DNA from: an uncultured Lacticaseibacillus sp.
GTDB lineage: Bacteria > Bacillota > Bacilli > Lactobacillales > Lactobacillaceae
Assembly (NCBI GenBank): GCA_934293835.1
Contig: CAKQZO010000058.1
Span: 1-9,496, forward strand
Direction of reading: 5' to 3'
Length of the DNA stretch: 9,496 nucleotides
The position numbers and the translations under genes are program-made. The number at the start of each line of letters is the position of its first letter. Positions within the stretch are counted from its first letter, which is position 1. This document shows, piece by piece, positions 1 through 5,785 of this stretch. Under the pieces are notes generated by a model. That model saw only the letters and a program-made list of their open reading frames with translations. It was not told where the DNA came from and searched no databases.

Positions 1-763
1 GTTCCCAGCTGCGAAGCGTCACATCGCCGTTGGCCACCTTGATATCTAACACCGTCGCCTGCGCATCTGGATAGGTGAAGGTGTGGTTGAACTTCTCGGT
101 AGCAAGCCCCGGCACCTTGACGGTCACGTCTTTCCAGTCAACGTTATCCAAGACATTGTTCATCGTCTTCTTCATCAGACTGCCGATTTGGCTCGTTGCC
201 GATTCTACCGTCTTACCGATATCGCTCAAGGCGTCTTTGGCTTGATCCTGCCAATCGTCTGGCAAAACCTTATCTGTGAAGCGCTGCTTGGTCAGCGCGC
301 GCTTTTGCCGGTTTAGTTCCGCGAGCTGCGTCTTCAAGTCGTCGATCTGCGCGGTGAGCGCTTCACGCTGGTGATGCAGCTCGAGGTTCTCTTGCTTCAA
401 CGCTCCGCGCTCTTGATACTTATCTTCGGTCAAGGTGTCGAGGTCTTCCATCGTATCTAAGACGATGATCTGCTCGTTGTTCGCGGCGACTTTGGCCGCA
501 ACCGCCTTAGCTTGGGCAATCGCCGCATCTAGGCTACCGGAAACTTCGGCGATCTGCGTATTCAACGCAGCCAATTCGGCTTCATCTGGGGTCTCTTCTG
601 GTTTATCTTCTGGTTGGTTGGCCTCGGTCGGTTGCGCCGAAGCGGTTGATTCAGGATGTTTAGGCGTTGTTGCCTTGGCAAGATTCTCCAGTAAGATCAA
701 GGCTTCTTCACTGGTGATCACGCCTTGTTTGACTAAATCTAGAATCCGTTCACGTTCATTCAT
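1..763 (-). CDS. liaX: LiaX/YvlB-like envelope-stress protein, N-terminal 254 residues (C-terminus outside window)
   Basis: The reading frame is open from the ATG at 763 to the window edge, so the 3' end is missing. The start is set by a GGAGG Shine-Dalgarno at 774-778, ten bases upstream. Residues 1-30 (MNERERILDLVKQGVITSEE, then ALILLENLAK) match the short N-terminal helical domain of the YvlB/LiaX family. Residues 31-60 are a Pro/Glu/Thr-rich linker. Residues 61-165 are strongly alpha-helical and charged, probably coiled coil. From about residue 208 a beta-rich segment begins (KDVTVKVPGL, ATVLDIKVANGDVTL), as expected for the start of the DUF4097-type beta repeat domain. In enterococci LiaX is a surface protein that senses daptomycin and cationic peptides and controls the LiaFSR response; that role is family knowledge. 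Family membership is fairly sure, but the gene name is by similarity only. No convincing promoter was found in the 412 bp upstream. Confidence 0.8.
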   Translation of the reverse strand, partial: MNERERILDLVKQGVITSEEALILLENLAKATTPKHPESTASAQPTEANQPEDKPEETPDEAELAALNTQIAEVSGSLDAAIAQAKAVAAKVAANNEQIIVLDTMEDLDTLTEDKYQERGALKQENLELHHQREALTAQIDDLKTQLAELNRQKRALTKQRFTDKVLPDDWQDQAKDALSDIGKTVESATSQIGSLMKKTMNNVLDNVDWKDVTVKVPGLATEKFNHTFTYPDAQATVLDIKVANGDVTLRSWE

Positions 764-777
764 GGGATCTATACCTC

Positions 778-801
778 CGCATTGTTAATGCGCATCTGCG
801 C
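778..801 (-). promoter_or_regulatory. Two overlapping hairpins in the liaX leader next to the ribosome binding site
   Basis: CGCATT (778-783), loop GTT, AATGCG (787-792) forms one stem. GCGC (790-793), loop ATCT, GCGC (798-801) forms another. They share bases 790-792 and cannot form together. The first stem takes in base 778 of the GGAGG (774-778) that serves the gene starting at 763, so it could compete with ribosome binding. Both stems are short, so a regulatory role is only a possibility. Confidence 0.3.
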
Positions 802-879
802 TTATCAATTAGCTGCTTGTGTAAGTCTAGTATGCCTGCTTCTGCGGCTGAATGCATAGGTCCTAAGGTTGATTTTCCG

Positions 880-1075
880 CTAGGCACATCGACCAGAGTG
901 GCGCAGGACGGGCTTAGGCATGTGTATAAGGGGGGGCGTGGACGTCGTGCCAGCGAAGCCGGTACAAGGTCGCGACACCTTATACGCAATGCCGTTGTCC
1001 TGCGTAACTCGACGAAAACCAGAGTGGCGCAGGACGCACTTAGGCATGTGCAGCTCGATGAAACCAAAGTGCAAC
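880..1075 (+). repeat. Structured intergenic repeat, full copy II (opposite orientation to copy I at 8710-8881)
   Basis: Direct repeats at 892-924 and 1018-1050 (ACCAGAGTGGCGCAGGACG, two variable bases, CTTAGGCATGTG) start 126 nt apart. The core at 904-1002 holds three nested stem segments: CAGGAC 904-909 with GTCCTG 997-1002, GGCAT 917-921 with ATGCC 989-993, and GTATAAGG 924-931 with CCTTATAC 978-985. Inside is a hairpin at 947-965 (GTGCCAGC, loop GAA, GCCGGTAC, one A-C mismatch on this strand). Its tip holds GCGAAGC, known as an exceptionally stable DNA mini-hairpin. A local stem AAGGT 966-970 with ACCTT 977-981 competes with the 978-985 pairing. A partial third unit with GCTCGATGAAACC follows at about 1052-1064. 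The reverse complement matches copy I at 84 of 97 aligned core positions by hand count, plus a 2-nt insertion. The copy lies between the liaX start and the pstS terminator. Its function is unknown. Confidence 0.85.
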
Positions 1076-1114
1076 AAGTATTGGCGCAGCCCGGTCACCA
1101 CATCCGAAATCAAC

Positions 1115-1163
1115 AAAAATCCCTTCGCGCGCCGATTCGATCGAATCGGCGTCCGAAGGGATT
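1115..1163 (-). terminator. Intrinsic terminator of the pstS unit
   Basis: On the minus strand a very long stem is followed by five T residues (complement of the A run at 1115-1119). AATCCCTTCG (1118-1127) pairs with CGAAGGGATT (1154-1163). A 3x3 internal loop (1128-1130 against 1151-1153) follows, then a perfect 20-bp palindrome at 1131-1150. It lies 12 bases past the small ORF at 1176-1277 and would end transcripts from pstS. The stem is symmetric, but the T run is present only in the minus direction, so it works mainly for the pstS side. Confidence 0.8.
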
Positions 1164-1175
1164 AATATGCTGATA

Positions 1176-1277
1176 CTACTTCCGGTTGTGAAATCGACGG
1201 ATACTGGCGTCTGCTTTGTCAACCATCGCCCAATAGGTGACGGCCTCAACGATTGGAATCATCACTAACCAGAACAT
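1176..1277 (-). CDS. Candidate 33-residue small protein just downstream of pstS
   Basis: An ATG at 1277 starts seven bases after the pstS stop codon and runs 33 codons to a TAG at 1176-1178, ending 12 bases before the pstS terminator stem. The start is preceded by AAGTAGGTG, one mismatch from the full anti-Shine-Dalgarno complement AAGGAGGTG, overlapping the pstS stop and six bases from the ATG after its AGG. The product begins MFWLVMIPIVEAVTYWAMVD and ends in a basic tail (RRFHNRK). The first 18 or so residues are hydrophobic and could insert in or lie along the membrane. I recognise no family. The position between pstS and its terminator and the good ribosome site support a real gene, but the shortness means chance cannot be excluded. 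Confidence 0.45.
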   Translation of the reverse strand: MFWLVMIPIVEAVTYWAMVDKADASIRRFHNRK

Positions 1278-1284
1278 CACACAC

Positions 1285-2172
1285 CTACTTTTTGGTGACT
1301 TGGTTATGCGCGTCTTTTTGTACCTGCATGTCGTGAATCGAGATGTAGCCGAGCTTTGGCACTAGCGTCTTTTGCGTCGACTGCGCGTCGATGTACTTCA
1401 AGAATGCCGCGGTTGCTGCGTTAGGCTTGCCCTTGGTGTACATGTGCTCATAAGACCAGATCTTCCATGCATTTGTGGTGACGTTTTTGGCCGTGGGTTT
1501 GACCCCATCGATCGCCAACGGTTGCACGTCGGACTTCACGTAAGAAAATGCGAGGTACGACACCGCGCCAGGCGTCGAGGCGATGATCTTCTGCACCGCG
1601 CCGTTGGAATCTTGTTCCTGACTCGTCACGGCCTGCTTGCCGGGAAGTACCGTCGCCTCAAACGTCGCCCGCGTCCCAGAACCTTGTGCGCGGTTGACCA
1701 CAGTGATGGCCTTGTTCGCCCCACCGACCGCCTGCCAGTTCTTGATTTTACCAGTGAAAATGTCGTGCAGTTGAGCCATCGTCAGGCCCTTGACCCCTGC
1801 GCCTTTGTTGACGACTGGCGCCATCCCCACCACGGCCACTTGGTGATCGACGAGCTTGCTGGCATCAACCCCTTGGCCTTGCTCGGCAAAAATATCGGAA
1901 TTCCCGATCGTCACCGCGCCTTGCACGACCTGACTCAACCCGGTTCCAGAGCCTCCGCCTTGAACAGTGATTTTGGCTTCTGGATGGGAACTCTGGTATG
2001 CCTCAGCGGCCTGTTCAACTAACGGTTGCAAAGCGGTCGAACCGACGGCCACCACCTTCGTCGACTTGGACGCATGCGCGGTGGTCGACTTGGTTTGGTT
2101 GCCACAACCGGCCAAGGCCACCACAAAGCTGCTCATCATCAATACAAGCGCAAACACAGTAGATTTCTTCAT
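1285..2172 (-). CDS. pstS: Phosphate-binding lipoprotein PstS (ABC transporter substrate-binding protein)
   Basis: The 295-residue product captures inorganic phosphate outside the membrane and delivers it to the PstCA permease. The N-terminus is a lipoprotein signal peptide: MKKSTVF, a hydrophobic run, then the lipobox LAGC with Cys23 as the lipidated residue. The phosphate-binding motifs of the family are present: GSTALQPL (44-51), GGGSGTGL (72-79), NSDIF (91-95) and RAQGSGTRA (161-169), the last matching the R-x-x-x-S-G-T ligand loop. The length is normal for Gram-positive PstS. The start at 2172 has AGGAGA about seven bases upstream. The gene is unusual in standing apart from pstB/phoU, separated by an unrelated four-gene unit, with its own upstream region and terminator. 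A second pstS may accompany pstCA outside the window. Function is confident; which phosphate condition induces it is inferred from the upstream hexamers. Confidence 0.93.
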   Translation of the reverse strand: MKKSTVFALVLMMSSFVVALAGCGNQTKSTTAHASKSTKVVAVGSTALQPLVEQAAEAYQSSHPEAKITVQGGGSGTGLSQVVQGAVTIGNSDIFAEQGQGVDASKLVDHQVAVVGMAPVVNKGAGVKGLTMAQLHDIFTGKIKNWQAVGGANKAITVVNRAQGSGTRATFEATVLPGKQAVTSQEQDSNGAVQKIIASTPGAVSYLAFSYVKSDVQPLAIDGVKPTAKNVTTNAWKIWSYEHMYTKGKPNAATAAFLKYIDAQSTQKTLVPKLGYISIHDMQVQKDAHNQVTKK

Positions 2173-2211
2173 AACTAGTCTCCTTTGATTAGCGTCCTTA
2201 GAACACTGCCA

Positions 2212-2276
2212 ATCGTAAGCCTACCGTGTAAAGATACCTGCTGTTTTCAGTAAATCTTCTGTCGCAACCATGTAAA
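2212..2276 (-). promoter_or_regulatory. Candidate PhoP box and promoter of pstS
   Basis: Reading the minus strand toward pstS, there are TTTACA at 2276-2271, TTTACT at 2254-2249 and TTTACA at 2232-2227. They are exactly 22 nt apart, two turns of a repeat with 11-nt period. The intermediate +11 position carries GCGACA (2265-2260), sharing only its ACA end. B. subtilis PhoP binds direct repeats of TT(A/T/C)A(C/T)A with this 11-nt period, so this reads as a degenerate Pho box. A plausible -10 is TACGAT at 2217-2212, about 40 bases before the start codon. No good -35 lies upstream of it, which is usual for PhoP-activated promoters. The spacing is seen directly; PhoP binding is inferred. Confidence 0.5.
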
Positions 2277-2295
2277 CCACCGCGACAATCCGCGC

Positions 2296-2330
2296 AAAAA
2301 AAAGAGCTGCAACCGAAGTCACAGCCCTCT
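2296..2330 (-). terminator. Intrinsic terminator of the four-gene envelope unit
   Basis: On the minus strand AGAG, a GG bulge and CTGTGAC pair through a TTCG loop with GTTGCAG and CTCT, followed by a run of eight T residues (complement of 2296-2303). The closing C-TTCG-G is a very stable tetraloop. It lies 17 bases past the stop codon at 2348-2350, between that gene and the pstS upstream region, so pstS needs its own promoter. Confidence 0.85.
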
Positions 2331-2347
2331 CGAAATCACTAAAACGG

Positions 2348-3319
2348 TTAGAAGAAATTGAAGTAACGAATCCACCGCGTTAACGGTAAGATGTCGTCTT
2401 CATAATCGGCGCCAAGCTGCGTCATCAACGCTTGAATAGAGCCAACTGCAATCGTCTTGACCATCCACATTGTGATGAACGCCACCACAATTTCAACGAT
2501 GACAACCGCAAACGTTGCGTCAAACGCGCCGTCTCGGCGGTTGTGGATCGCAACCGCGATGAACCCGACGTTGAAGATCATGCTGTTCAATACCAACAAC
2601 ACGCTCAAGACTTTCAGCGTCGAAGCAAAGCCATTGAAGCCCAACACCATGATCACCAGCGCCACGACAATCATCGGGCTGAAGAACCGGCCGAAATCGG
2701 TGGTGATGCTCAAGAAGCTCTGGCTATCATGGCTGATGAAGCGCCGAATCGCGAAGGCAAGCGCAACGTACACCATCACAATTACAACGAACGCCAAGAA
2801 GAACTTGAAACAGGTGCTGCCGCTGATCTGCCCCATCGCCGCGTTGAAGCGCACGGTTTCTTTGTCAGCCAAGCCTTCGGCGATATCGGCCGCAATGTTC
2901 GATGCTGAGCCGCTTGAGCCGCCGCTGATCGTATCTTCTAACGTGATCAAGAAGCGAATCATCGATGTACCGAAGGTCGCCAGCGTCCGCCACAAGCTGA
3001 AGGTGCTAATGATTGCCAGAATCGCCAGCGAGACCAAGCCGAAGTACGGGTTGGCCGTTTTGTCAAAATGTAGCGGATGCAACAGTGAGTCAACGAAGTA
3101 CTGCCAGTAGTTGCGACCAGCGGCCTTGGCTTGCGCCGCGTTGAGGTTCGGCATTGGCGGAACGGTGCTGCCACCGTTCGGTTGTGCGCGCGTCGGTTGC
3201 GGTTGCGGGGTCGGTGCCTGCGGTTGTGCGGCTTCTTGCGCCGGGAACGCATACCCGCAGCTAGTACAGAACTTCGCATCTGCGGCAACCATGGCACCGC
3301 ATTGTGGACATTTTTTCAT
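2348..3319 (-). CDS. Zinc-ribbon polytopic membrane protein, function unknown
   Basis: The product has 323 residues from the ATG at 3319. That start is chosen because GGAGG at 3325-3329 lies five bases before it; a TTG four codons upstream overlaps that site and is unlikely. Cys4, Cys7, Cys18 and Cys21 (CPQC and CTSC) form a zinc ribbon at the very N-terminus. A Pro/Gln-rich linker covers about 26-60. At least five hydrophobic segments follow, near residues 93-112, 172-192, 216-234, 236-258 and 268-292. A Ser/Gly-rich segment (SGGSSGSAS, about 132-140) lies between the first two. The C-terminus is acidic then aromatic. The layout (cytoplasmic zinc ribbon plus a Yip1/DUF-type membrane bundle) recurs in Lactobacillales, but I cannot assign a function. 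It starts 28 bases after the preceding zinc-ribbon gene and ends at the operon terminator. Confidence 0.85.
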   Translation of the reverse strand: MKKCPQCGAMVAADAKFCTSCGYAFPAQEAAQPQAPTPQPQPTRAQPNGGSTVPPMPNLNAAQAKAAGRNYWQYFVDSLLHPLHFDKTANPYFGLVSLAILAIISTFSLWRTLATFGTSMIRFLITLEDTISGGSSGSASNIAADIAEGLADKETVRFNAAMGQISGSTCFKFFLAFVVIVMVYVALAFAIRRFISHDSQSFLSITTDFGRFFSPMIVVALVIMVLGFNGFASTLKVLSVLLVLNSMIFNVGFIAVAIHNRRDGAFDATFAVVIVEIVVAFITMWMVKTIAVGSIQALMTQLGADYEDDILPLTRWIRYFNFF

Positions 3320-3347
3320 TATTTCCTCCAAAAAGTAACTCTAATCA

Positions 3348-4361
3348 TTAACGACGGTACAAGGCAACTTGCCCATAGATCCGGGTCCCACTGGCCGGCA
3401 GAATGTCTTTAGTCTTGTCGGGGCCGCGGAACGTGTAGCCGACGAGTTGATAATCATCCGTCGAAGCCTTGACCTTATAAGTATAGTCGTTCGGGTTGGC
3501 GTGATACGTCGCAAACATCGTCTTGATGTTGCTACGCGCATCGCTGTCGAGCTGATTGAAGCTCTTAGCGTTCGTCTGCCGCTGGGCGGTCACCTGCTTC
3601 GCCAAGTTGGCCTGCGCGCTTTGGTGTTGTGAGTAGGCAAACCAGCCTCCCCCACCAAGCACGATCACGATCGCCGCGATAATTGCAATGATCTTGCCGG
3701 TCTTGGCATTGGCCGCTTGCTTTTGTTGCTCGGCCGCTGCCAGCGCCGCATACTTCTGCTGGAATTTGGCGAGTTGCTGGGCACCATCGCGATAGGCGGT
3801 GAAGTTGCCGAGATAGTCGATGTATTGTTGCAGATCGGCAGTCGTCTGTGCCGCATCAGCATTTTGAATCGCCGAGTGGTACGCGTTCTCGTATTCTTCA
3901 GCCGCCTGCTGCGTATTTTGTTCTGCGCTTGCCTGTTGCGCCTGTTGCAACTCGGTTGCCTGCGCCTTACGCACCAACTTCAACTTATCAGCGGCATCTT
4001 TGTAGGCACCCAGTTGCTCAAACAGGCTGGCCGCCTGCGCGAGATTACCTTGACCGAAGGCTTCTGAAGCCGTCTCATAAGTCGATGCACGGTGCGCTTC
4101 TTCTTGGGCATTCAAGCGTGCCATCGCTTTTTCCAATTGATCAGGCGCATCTGCATACCCGCCCAAAGCGCGGAACCCTTGCACTGCGGCTTCGAGCTTG
4201 CCACCAACTAACGCAGCCATCGCCGCTTGATACGCGGCCTTGTTCGGATCGCTCGCCTGCGCGATCGCCTCGGTCAAATCCTGGCCACAATTCCCGCAAA
4301 ACTTAGCCGTGATCGGATTGACGGTGCCGCAATTCGGGCAGTGAATCGTTTGGTTATCCAT
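3348..4361 (-). CDS. Zinc-ribbon, helical-repeat, single-pass membrane protein, function unknown
   Basis: The product has 337 residues from the ATG at 4361, chosen because GGAGGAGG (4367-4374) lies just upstream. Upstream in-frame GTG and ATG codons extend into or past that site. Cys8, Cys11, Cys22 and Cys25 (CPNC and CGNC) form a zinc ribbon. About residues 40-215 are helical and repetitive, with a recurring LGxYxDA signature at ALGGYADAPDQL, QLGAYKDAADKL and YLGNFTAYRDGA, resembling the TPR-like repeats of other bacterial zinc-ribbon membrane proteins. A Gln/Ala-rich stretch leads to one membrane segment at about 224-243 (IIAIIAAIVIVLGGGGWFAY). A C-terminal domain of about 95 residues, presumably extracellular, ends ...YGQVALYRR. 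Zinc ribbon inside and small domain outside is inferred from the layout. The 144-bp gap before it contains repeat half-units and no terminator, so it is probably co-transcribed with the PDZ gene. A sensor or scaffold role is a guess. Confidence 0.85.
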   Translation of the reverse strand: MDNQTIHCPNCGTVNPITAKFCGNCGQDLTEAIAQASDPNKAAYQAAMAALVGGKLEAAVQGFRALGGYADAPDQLEKAMARLNAQEEAHRASTYETASEAFGQGNLAQAASLFEQLGAYKDAADKLKLVRKAQATELQQAQQASAEQNTQQAAEEYENAYHSAIQNADAAQTTADLQQYIDYLGNFTAYRDGAQQLAKFQQKYAALAAAEQQKQAANAKTGKIIAIIAAIVIVLGGGGWFAYSQHQSAQANLAKQVTAQRQTNAKSFNQLDSDARSNIKTMFATYHANPNDYTYKVKASTDDYQLVGYTFRGPDKTKDILPASGTRIYGQVALYRR

Positions 4362-4413
4362 GATTTCCTCCTCCATGAGCTTCCTTCCCCACACAGAACA
4401 AGTTATCCTGTGG

Positions 4414-4505
4414 GCTCTGGTTTCGTCGAGCTGTGTGTGGCCAAATGGGCTAGGCCTAAATACGGCCGCACTCCGCTCTGGTTTCTCGTCGAGCTGCGCT
4501 GGTTT
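4414..4505 (+). repeat. Partial units of the intergenic repeat family inside the four-gene operon
   Basis: Two units read CTCTGGTTTCGTCGAGCTGTG (split: CTCTGGTTTC then GTCGAGCTGTG, 4415-4435) and CCGCTCTGGTTTC then TCGTCGAGCTGCG (4473-4498). They are joined by a segment holding GGCCTAA and CGGCCGC that parallels the GCCTAAGCCCGTCC part of the full copies. A third GCTGGTTTC (4498-4506) runs into the stop codon of the PDZ gene at 4506-4508. The internal period is about 60 nt. The CAGGAC/GTCCTG core is not preserved, so this looks like a degenerate or minimal version. An inverted pair CACACAG (4391-4397) and CTGTGTG (4431-4437) flanks the first unit, close to the ribosome site of the next gene. 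There is no T run, so it is not an intrinsic terminator. Confidence 0.65.
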
Positions 4506-5762
4506 CTAATCTGTCAGTTCGACATCAGTCGTGTCCAAATGGCCGGAGGCCGTTACGTAAGAAACAGTCACCGTATCGTCTTCATAATAATTAGACATGA
4601 TCTTTTGGATGTCCGTCGTATCACCGACATAATAATTGTCGATCTTGCAGATCGTGTCACCAACCTTGAGATCACTGTCGGCAACAGAACCATCGGAGTC
4701 AATCGAGGTAATCACCAAACCGATTTCTTTGTTGTTGTGCTTTTGGCCGATGTTATAGCCATCGACCCCGAAATCGATGTCGGTGTCCGTATCATCGCCT
4801 GGGTCGTCCAGGTCTGGATAACTTTGCGATTCAGCATCAGCCTGACTCAGATTCAGTGTTACTTTCGTACTAGAGCCATCACGGAAACCCACCTTGACCT
4901 TCTTACCAAGCGGAATCGTCTGCAAAACTTTTTGCATACTGTGGTCGCCTAGAATCGATGCCGTCACCGGCTTACCGTCGATCGAGACAATGACTGAGCT
5001 ATCGGCCCAATCGGAATCGGTTTGCAACCCTGCCTCATCAGCGGGCCCACCAGCAATCAAGAACATCGGAATGACCCCGTCTCCGTTAGGCAAGTCGCCA
5101 CGCAACATCCCCATCGACGGATAAGTCTTGTTCTGCACGGCATCGTTCAACTTCTGCTCTTCCACCTTCTTGGCCTGTTCCCGCGCAAGTTGTGCCTTGG
5201 TCTTTTTGGCGATGAAGCTGGTGGTCTCCCCTGCCAACGACTGCAAGCCGGCCACCGCGACGTTCAACCCGACAGCGTCTTTGCTGGAATCAAAATTAGT
5301 CGCCATGTCGTTCAACGTGTTGACCTTGCTCTTGCTTGATGCGGGGAAATTCTTGTTTGCAGACAGTTTGACGAGCTTCGTCTGCGTGGTTTTCAACGTT
5401 TTTTCCTGTGTGGTCAATTGCTTGGTCTGAGCCGCATCGAGCTCTTTTTTAGCCGCAGCTGTGTCTTTTTCTAGCTGTGCGGCTTTGAGTCGCGAGCGCA
5501 ACAAAGCATCGGTGGTTTTCTCCCCGACCTTAGGCAGCTCGTCTTGTAGCTTCTTGCTGGCCGCCCCGGTTGCCAGCGGGTTGAACATGACCAACCCGCG
5601 CGCCTCTTGAATATCAGCCTGTAGCTTCTGCTGGCCGCGCACATGCGCAAAACCAAACCAGCCACCGCCGGCGATCACGACCACCGCCACCACGATCCCG
5701 ATAATGAGTGGCGCTTTTTGTTTCTTCGTCCGTTTGGTACCCTCTTGTTGTCGCTGTTGCAT
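4506..5762 (-). CDS. Membrane-anchored protein with coiled coil and two PDZ-like domains, no protease domain
   Basis: The product has 418 residues from the ATG at 5762, chosen because a perfect AGGAGG at 5772-5777 lies nine bases upstream. A further ATG eight codons earlier overlaps the previous stop (TAATG at 5789-5785) but has no ribosome site and would place AGGAGG inside the gene. After a basic, Gln-rich N-terminus there is one membrane segment at about 18-37 (APLIIGIVVAVVVIAGGGWF). Residues 67-207 are Lys/Gln/Ala/Thr-rich and helical, likely coiled coil. A first PDZ-like domain spans about 217-307 (GPADEAGL, VIVSIDGKPV). A very acidic linker of Asp pairs spans 314-332. A second PDZ-like domain spans about 338-416 (SDLKVGDTICKIDNYYVGD). 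Unlike HtrA there is no trypsin-like domain or GNSGG motif. The PDZ domains should face outside and bind peptides or the neighbouring envelope proteins; the partner is unknown. Confidence 0.85.
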   Translation of the reverse strand: MQQRQQEGTKRTKKQKAPLIIGIVVAVVVIAGGGWFGFAHVRGQQKLQADIQEARGLVMFNPLATGAASKKLQDELPKVGEKTTDALLRSRLKAAQLEKDTAAAKKELDAAQTKQLTTQEKTLKTTQTKLVKLSANKNFPASSKSKVNTLNDMATNFDSSKDAVGLNVAVAGLQSLAGETTSFIAKKTKAQLAREQAKKVEEQKLNDAVQNKTYPSMGMLRGDLPNGDGVIPMFLIAGGPADEAGLQTDSDWADSSVIVSIDGKPVTASILGDHSMQKVLQTIPLGKKVKVGFRDGSSTKVTLNLSQADAESQSYPDLDDPGDDTDTDIDFGVDGYNIGQKHNNKEIGLVITSIDSDGSVADSDLKVGDTICKIDNYYVGDTTDIQKIMSNYYEDDTVTVSYVTASGHLDTTDVELTD

Positions 5763-5785
5763 CCCCTGAGTCCTCCTACCCTTCA

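Noticed and set aside
791..880. Promoter for liaX
   Set aside because: A TTGATA with AACAAT at 16 bases exists, but it would start transcription inside the ribosome site. No other pair is convincing.
904..1002. Integron attC site
   Set aside because: The CCTAA/TTAGG motifs recall attC core sites, but there is no RYYYAAC/GTTRRRY pair at the ends and no cassette gene or integrase.
756..1173. Several overlapping short frames on both strands around 756-1249
   Set aside because: They translate the repeat copy II and the terminator, have no family resemblance and no ribosome sites. Only the 1176-1277 frame has a good start.
1372..2022. 216-codon plus-strand frame opposite pstS
   Set aside because: It is a shadow of pstS caused by high GC; its product is Arg/His-rich with no recognisable domain, while the minus frame has all PstS motifs.
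2432..3110. Long plus-strand frames (158 and 217 codons) opposite the zinc-ribbon membrane gene
   Set aside because: Antisense shadows with biased composition; the minus frame has the zinc-ribbon cysteines and membrane segments.
4391..4437. Intrinsic terminator between the PDZ and zinc-ribbon genes
   Set aside because: Inverted pairs exist but no T run follows on the minus strand, so read-through is expected.
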